A DNA stretch of 64,000 nucleotides from Owenia fusiformis (taxonomy: Eukaryota; Annelida; Polychaeta; Sabellida; Oweniidae): assembly GCA_903813345.2 (NCBI GenBank), contig CAIIXF020000009.1, positions 16,517,759 to 16,581,758 on the forward strand. The letters are read 5' to 3'. Position numbers and translations under genes: made by a program. This document shows positions 57,593-64,000 of the stretch, one piece after another; the stretch's first letter is position 1; each line of letters opens with the position of its first letter. The notes beneath the pieces were generated by a model that did not search any database, was not told the origin of the DNA, and saw nothing but the letters and a program-made list of their open reading frames with translations.

Positions 57593-59703
57593 ATTTCATC
57601 AAATGGAATGATCAAGTATCTAAAAGTGAAAGCATGTTACTTTTGAATTCTACATCACAATTCACCAAAATAGCCATTATATTTTTATTCTGTACAGATA
57701 ACACCCCATGCAGACAGATCACCTAAAATTATATTTGTATGATGCGAGACTCGACATTCGCCAGGAAATTAGAAACATTTTGCCACCCATGAAGCAAATT
57801 AAGTTTTTACTGCTTAATAAATGGTGAATGACAATCACATTGAGCTCTATAAGTATGAGAATAGCACGACATCTTGATATTTCAAAGCAATTCAGGCAAC
57901 TGAATAGTGACGGCGGTGATTGAAATTACGATACATCACATATCGAATTTTCAAAACAGAAAAGCCAAATTAGTTTTTTTGGAAAATAAGTATTTATTAA
58001 ATACATCTTGAATCATTCTAAATATTATTTTTCACTTCATTGACACAAATACGTAAAATGGTCAAACAGTCAAACGTGCCATTAAAACTTTCATCTCTTG
58101 TCCTTATATTACATGACTTAATATTTCATGACAAAAGTTTTCTCTCTGCATAATTTTGTAACATGAATATCTTTCATCTGTGACTGCTGTGAAAAAATAA
58201 TCTTTGGATTAAAGAATATTTGAACATTGAACAACAAACATATAATATAATCAAAGGAGCTTATGACATCAAAACAGCTTCTTCGATCAATGTTAACATA
58301 ATTTTTAAATTGTATATTAAAAGTAAAATCTTTGTTCACTTGTACTCAGAAGACAACAAGCCTGAGCACTGGACTAATAGCCCCCTACCCTACATGCACA
58401 TACTAGTAGTAGTACAGTATACAGTAACGATATTGTATTATGGATGATTCTGAAAGAAAGTATTTTTAAAATGTTTCCAATTATTTGAAGTTTTAACATC
58501 TGATGATTTCAACTGTAAATATTTGGTTCTACATACAGTATATGTAAAATAAATGCCACCAGATCAGAATATAAGAACAGCCTGACACATGAGTTTTTTG
58601 TGTAAATTAGGCCAAAAGCTCGTTCTTTCAATGCTTAACGCAAATTTTTTTATTTGTAAAGGTCGGGACCCTAAAAATGAATTGGTTAACCTAAATGCCT
58701 ATTCAAACAGCTCCAATTTTACATATACTGTAGCTTAAACTTAAATATCTATTCAAATCTTGTTTCCTTTTGGTTGTTCTTTCATTGTGCTGTACTAGGT
58801 ATGTATACAATTACCTCTTGCATTTAATTTCCAATTATTGCACCAGTTTTATTTGTGGATTGTAGGAGCCAGGACTCATATAGATGGCAGATCACTAATA
58901 TTCTCTGTGTTGTTCTTCACGCCAGTCCCATTGGTTTATGAATGATGTACGAGTATAATGACTTTATTAATAATTTAGACACGGTCGCATGATGATATAA
59001 CTCAAGATGTTGGGAATGTGATGGATTTTGTGAAAAATGACAATTTTTTTAAGAAATTGTCGTGCTTTTTAGGAGATTTGAGAAGTTCTAGATCGTGTTC
59101 AGAAAAAATATTGAGACGTAGCGCCCGGACGTAGCGATACTAGAGGCATCTCTGCCTAGCATGCTGTCAAAACGTTCAAATAAAATGAATAGTCACAACT
59201 TGGTGCCAAAAGCACGTCGTCCAGTCCTGTTTGTACGATGTGTTGAGAAGGGGGTGTTATTGGGTGCTTAGAAAATTCAAAATCTCTCCTTCAGACTATT
59301 CTAAGGTATGAAAGAAGTAAAAAAATCCGGGAATTTCATGTATAGCATTTTTGCCAAGATTGGTTCATTTGTAGCATCATTACAAAGTTAAAGGATATTT
59401 TTACAATGATACTATCAGACTATAGATTGTTATAGGGCTAAAATGAACCAAGAATCTAACTAAACAATATTGAAGAAATCCCATACATTGTTTCCACCAA
59501 TTATTTTCATTTCCACTAGAATATATTGATCTAATGCTATACCTTATGTTTCTTGTTTAATAATAGATCACAATTATTCAAGTAAAAGTTGTGAGAATAA
59601 GGAGAAATGTCAAAAAGAAACAAGAAGGTTGACGACCTTGATGTGTGCAGAAAACCTTTGCAGTACTATGTAGCCTACTTGATTAAATGTTGAAACAAAA
59701 CTC
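57593..59703. other. No gene seen
   Basis: AT-rich sequence. CAGATAACACCCCATG at 57696 is the inverse of CATGGGGTGTTATCTT at 55963, so an older, larger inverted structure may enclose the 55.4-57.3 kb foldback. Otherwise featureless. Confidence 0.35.
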
Positions 59704-59707
59704 TTAA

Positions 59708-60223
59708 AGAGATCGAGTCGTCCAGATTTCTATTCTGGACAATCAGTAATGGCCCAATATAATTGCTCATAAAACATCATATATACCTTAGATATATATT
59801 TAGACCAAATCATAAGCACGATATCGACAATATATTAAGGATATCAACAGGACAAACCAAAAGAACAACCAACTGTCAGAATTGAACGCAATAAGTTGAA
59901 AACAGAATACAATGTTTTTTGGGGATTTATCTATATTGTAACCCCTTAGAAGTGATAAATATGGCTTCTCTAAGCCAAAATAATCTGAAGGAAAAAGCCA
60001 ACCAGACTGGAACAAATTTGAACGGGCTTTTTGTTTTCAATTTTAATTTCTATTGATGTAAGTGGAAATTCATGGCTAGGAACAATCATCGAATTGATAC
60101 TGTTACCGAATTAATTCAAGCCTCAGAATTGATAAGTTTATAAACAAACTTGTTTTAATACATCAAATAACACGAAGAAATCAGGGGGTTACTCGAATTG
60201 TGTTTTTAGGAGACCCGATCTCT
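59708..60223. mobile_element. TTAA-flanked short TIR element
   Basis: TTAA at 59704-59707 and 60224-60227. The ends AGAGATCGAGTC and AGAGATCGGGTC are inverted (11 of 12 match). There is little similarity beyond that and no transposase. Its TIR is unrelated to that of the TTAA element at 22420. Confidence 0.5.
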
Positions 60224-60478
60224 TTAAATTTGAACATTCCTTCATCCATTTGGGACTATTTGGAAAGAAGAATAGTTTAGAGAGGTGTGAAAAGTACCCT
60301 TTAATAGATTACCTATTGGGAGGATGCATTGAATTACACGACATTTTAGTGTAAGTTCTCCATTATTGCCCACTTGATTTCTTTAGAATTTCGAACTTTT
60401 TCTTCTATTCGTCGTTGTGAGTTGGCCCTAATCAATGAACATTTTAAAACTTAATTTTTTTCACTTTTATGCTATTTG

Positions 60479-61489
60479 CATACCTGCCAACCTACCGTAT
60501 TTAAAATTTTCGTTTTCCGTAAAAAAGACAAACTACTGTAAAGAATTCACCATTTTTTCCCATAAAAAATCTACCGTAATTTTACCAAAAATCCACCGTA
60601 GAATATTTTATTATAATTTAATTTTTTTCTATAAGAACGGCTGTAAAACATATCGTAAATATTGGGAAAATCTATCGTATTTCTGCTAAAAGTAACAGTA
60701 TTCACTTGTTCAAACTACCGTAAAATCCACTGTTATTATTTGGAAATTCTGAAAAATTGAAGTATTTCCATATTGCACTTGTAATATTGCGTACTTAGTA
60801 AGTAACTAAGTAAGCTGGCGTCTAATCAGTCAACCCACTGGGGAGTATTGTAATGCAAAAACACAGTGTTCAACTACCACAGGTTCTACTGTAGTTATAA
60901 AAACAATGAAGTGTTCAAATTGTTAGTCTGTTTATGAAAGAGTTCCATGAATGCTGTGTTAGAAAAACATACTTACTATTTATTCATTGAAGAGAGTCAA
61001 AATACACGCAAAACCAGTTTTTTAAATCTACTGCAAAAACTACCAAATTTTTTCAAAATCTTCCGCAAAAAATACCACATTTTTTTAATGTACCGTAAAA
61101 CTACCGCATTTTTCAAAATCTTCCACAAAACTACAGTTTTTTCAAAAATCTACAGCAAAAACTACCTCATTTTTCAAAATCTACCATAAAACTACTGCAT
61201 TTTTCAAAATCTTCCACATAACTTACTTTTTCAAAAATCTACAGCAAAAACGACCATATTTTTTAAAAATCTACTGGGAAACTACCGCATTTTACAAAAT
61301 CTTCCGCAAAACTAGTATTTCAAAAATCCACTGCAAAACTACCGCATTTTTTCAAGATCTACCGTAAAACTACCGCATTTTTGTCGAAAAATACCGCAAA
61401 AAAATACCGCGTTTTGAAAAAATCTACCGCAAAAATACCGCAATTCAAAAAAAATACCGCAAATTTTGGGTCTTAGGTCGACAGGTATG
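60479..61489. mobile_element. TIR element CATACCTG with CTACCGCA array
   Basis: The ends CATACCTGCCAACCTA and CATACCTGTCGACCTA are inverted. The body (60530-60720 and 61010-61460) is a degenerate array with a ~30-37-bp step built on AAAACTACCGCATTTTTCAA and AATCTACCGC/AATCTTCCGC. No coding sense. Confidence 0.65.
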
Positions 61490-61849
61490 TATTTGTGTAA
61501 AGTGTTATCAAAATAATAAAAAAATTAGTTTTATTCAGATTTTACAAAATGTAGAATTGGTAGTATGTTTTGTAACAAATGAATTCTATTTAGCATGGGG
61601 TTTATAATGCCATTACATTTAACTTTGACTAAGAAACCTAATTATGAAATTTTGTATGCCCTAAAGCATTTAATTATGGGGAAGTTAACAAAATGTAATG
61701 CAGTAACATTAAGATGCTGTATCAGTCAAACTAATGAAAAAAATAGCTTAACCCAAAACAAATTGCAATAGAAATCAAATTAGGTTAGTTATTTACACTT
61801 ATTAACCTTGAAATACATACTAAAAATCTGCCAAAATTGAAGCAGTGGC
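61490..61849. other. No gene seen
   Basis: AT-rich spacer with no ORF or repeat that I can recognise. Confidence 0.4.
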
Positions 61850-61894
61850 ACAATGTCAAAATTTGAATCGAAGATACCCCCTAACCCACCCCCT

Positions 61895-63110
61895 CCAATT
61901 TATGAGTGTATGACTAAACAAGGCACAGACGTGAACAATATCGTACCTAAAACACAGCATTGTGGTCTTGTTGACCAAGAAAGCAAGATGACTGCAGAAA
62001 AGTTAATCAGCTCTAGAACTTATCACTGTGTAACATATGTAAAAATTTGAACGGTTTGGCTGGAAACCTGTAGACAAGCCTCGATAGACAAGATTTTAGG
62101 ACGGAAAATCTAAAATGGCAGCCTTAACATTTACCCAGAATGCCCAAAACTAATCAGTTCTTGACGTTGATATGTAGAAACATCCCTGAAAATTTCAGAT
62201 GAATCCCTCAAATGGTTTGGCTGGAAACCTGTAGACAAGTCTTGAAAGTGAAGATTTTAGGACGGAAAATCCAAAATGGCCACCTTAAGATTTACCCAGA
62301 AATCCCAAAAACCAATCAGTTCTTGACGTTGATATGTAGAAACATCCCTGAAAATTTCAGATGAATCCATCAAATGGTTTGGCTGAAAAATCTGTAGACA
62401 ATTCTTGAAAGTGAAGATTTTAGGACAGAAAATCCAAAATGGCCACCTTAAGATTTACCCAGAATGCCCAAAAACTAATCAGTTCTTGATGTTGATATGT
62501 AGAAACATCCCTGAAAATTTCAGATGAATCCCTCAAAAGGTTTGGCTGGAAACCTGTAGATAAGTCTTGAAAGTAAAGATTTTAAGATGGAAAATCCAAA
62601 ATGGCCACCTTAAAATTTACCCAGAATGCCCAAAAACTAATCAGTTCTTGACGTTGATATGTAGAAACATCCCTGAAAATTTCAGTTGAATCCCTTTAAA
62701 TGGTTTGGCTAAAAATCTGTAGACAAGTCTTGAAAGTGAAGATTTTAGGACAGAAAATCCAAAATGGCCACCTTAAAATTTACCCAGAATGCCCAAAAAC
62801 TAATCAGTTCTTGACGTTGATATGTAGAAACATCCCTGAAAATTTCAGATGAATCCCTCAAATGGTTTGGCTGAAAACCTGTAGACAAGTCTTGAAAGTG
62901 AAGATTTTAGGACAGAAAATCCAAAATGGCCACCTTAAAATTTACCCAGAATGCTCAAAAACTAATCAGTTCTTGACTTTGATATGTAGAAACATCCCTG
63001 AAAATTTCAGATGAATCCCTGTAGACAAGCTGAAAAGTGAGACGCCGCACGCCGCCCGCCGCCCGCCCGCCCGTCAAGCTGACTACAATATCGTACCTCT
63101 TGTTAGGTAC
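61895..63110. mobile_element. Element D: chimeric array of C-type and A-type units
   Basis: 61916-62050 matches the central part of array C (ACAAGGCACAGACGTGAACA, GTACCTAAAACACAGCATTG, AAAGTTAATCAGCTCTAGAA). From 62050 to 63010 there are about six ~162-bp units that are the reverse complement of the element-A unit (AGATTTTAGGACGGAAAATC, CCAAAATGGCCACCTTAAGA, CCCAGAATGCCCAAAAACTA, ATCCCTGAAAATTTCAGATG). A GC-rich GCCGCCCGCCCGCC tract (63043-63072) and a hairpin CGTACCTCTTGTTAGGTACG (63084-63103) mark the right end. Confidence 0.65.
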
Positions 63111-63719
63111 GATAAAAACATATTTCTTAAAGTTGAGGTCTTATTTTTACATAATTTAGCTTGACCACGATTGGATATTGTTTTCCTAGATAATAATATT
63201 AATTTAACTAAATAAAAGTTCATTTGTTTTCTTTTTAACCCTTACAAACCCAGAATCAAGGACCAACAGTCCTGTGCTTACACAGTGTAGAACCTTCAGA
63301 GGAATGTAAATAGCGATTTTTGAGATCTCAAAATGCCATAACTTCCGAACCGGAATTCGGAGAACTTTTTATTGTGACCTACTTTTCGGATGCCATATGT
63401 CAAAAATGGTAAGTGATCAAAAAAATTGCCTGTAGGGATTAGCTTTTTCCAAGGAACATGACTGAAATAAAAACCCGGAGCAAAAATATTGAAGGACAAC
63501 TGAGAAAATTGAAAAAATGACAAAGTACTGGATTTGACCTAGTTCTCGATCTTTGACTTAGATTAAACCTGATTTGACCTATATCTGGAATTGGACCTGA
63601 CCTGGACCTTGACTTGGACCTGGAAATGGACTGGACTGGTATTTTTTCAATCTTTGCTTCACTTATCTTGACTTTCTATAAGGCTATCATCAGATCTTAG
63701 AAGTTCTTAAAAGAAAAGG
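63111..63719. repeat. GACCTGGA-type short repeats; no gene
   Basis: 63531-63640 is a degenerate string of TTGACCT, GGACCTGA and TTGGACCTGG words. 63111-63530 shows nothing recognisable apart from a frame without features. Confidence 0.5.
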
Positions 63720-64000
63720 TGGTATATAAAAGATTAACTTTTCAGTGGCCATCTTGCATTCTGGCGGCCATCTTGGAAGTTTTTAGATAAATCTTGCCAT
63801 CACATTTCCAAAAAAATCATAATATATTTATTTCAATTTTTTCAAATGTTACATAGTAAGAAGTTCTAGAGCTAATAAACTTTTCAGAAGCAATCTTGCA
63901 TTCTGGTCCCCTTTCAGTGGCCATCTTGCATTGTGGTGGCCATTTTGGAAGTTTTTGGATTGATTTTGTCATTGGCATTCCATGAAAACCACTTAATGGA
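63720..64000. repeat. Array-C-type units at the window end
   Basis: Two units in the orientation of 15304-15847 (GTGGCCATCTTGCATTCTGG, AGATAAATCTTGCCATCAC, AAGAAGTTCTAGAGCTAATA), running off the window. Confidence 0.75.

Overview
This is AT-rich nuclear DNA (about one third G+C by eye) from an animal, most likely a marine invertebrate. The reasons are a GT-AG-spliced bilaterian-type gene (FAM167 family), a Ty3-type LTR retrotransposon, Helitrons, several mariner-like elements and a dense nest of short DNA transposons. Some lophotrochozoan such as a mollusc would fit, but the sequence does not settle the phylum. Nothing bacterial is present.

Layout. 1-5340 holds the 5' part of a minus-strand Ty3/gypsy-type element: an open pol running off the window, an open gag, and a leader/LTR region with a phased array of short motifs. 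5340-7240 holds minor repeats. 7257-10498 is a short-TIR element (called A here) full of ~162-bp tandem units, interrupted by a TA-flanked element (B). 10500-15107 holds a mariner-like element, a degenerate array and Helitron H1. 15304-24090 is an inverted-repeat array (C) made of ~145-bp units. C is interrupted by a 5.5-kb element (E) with a clear 5-bp target duplication and by a TTAA-flanked element. 24233-33019 holds a second mariner-like copy, a hAT-like element, an 834-bp tandem duplication, a second A copy with Helitron H2 nested inside it, and the 3' end of Helitron H3. 33-43 kb holds small TIR elements, a LINE 3' remnant, a composite mariner nest and a MULE-like element. 46220-50181 is the one recognisable host gene, FAM167-like, with two coding exons. 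Its intron carries a mariner-like element. 52-64 kb is again foldback and TIR elements, ending in arrays related to A and C.

How it fits together. FAM167 is the only gene I can defend as host coding sequence. The retroelement is a coherent unit in which gag and pol are joined by a -1 frameshift signal and an ATGA overlap. The rest is nested insertions, several with readable target duplications or an inferred empty site, so their order can be worked out. The most unusual feature is that elements with different termini (A, B, C, D) carry recognisably homologous internal tandem units, each with a GGCCAT core; C and Helitron H2 also carry AAGATGGCCGCC-like sites.
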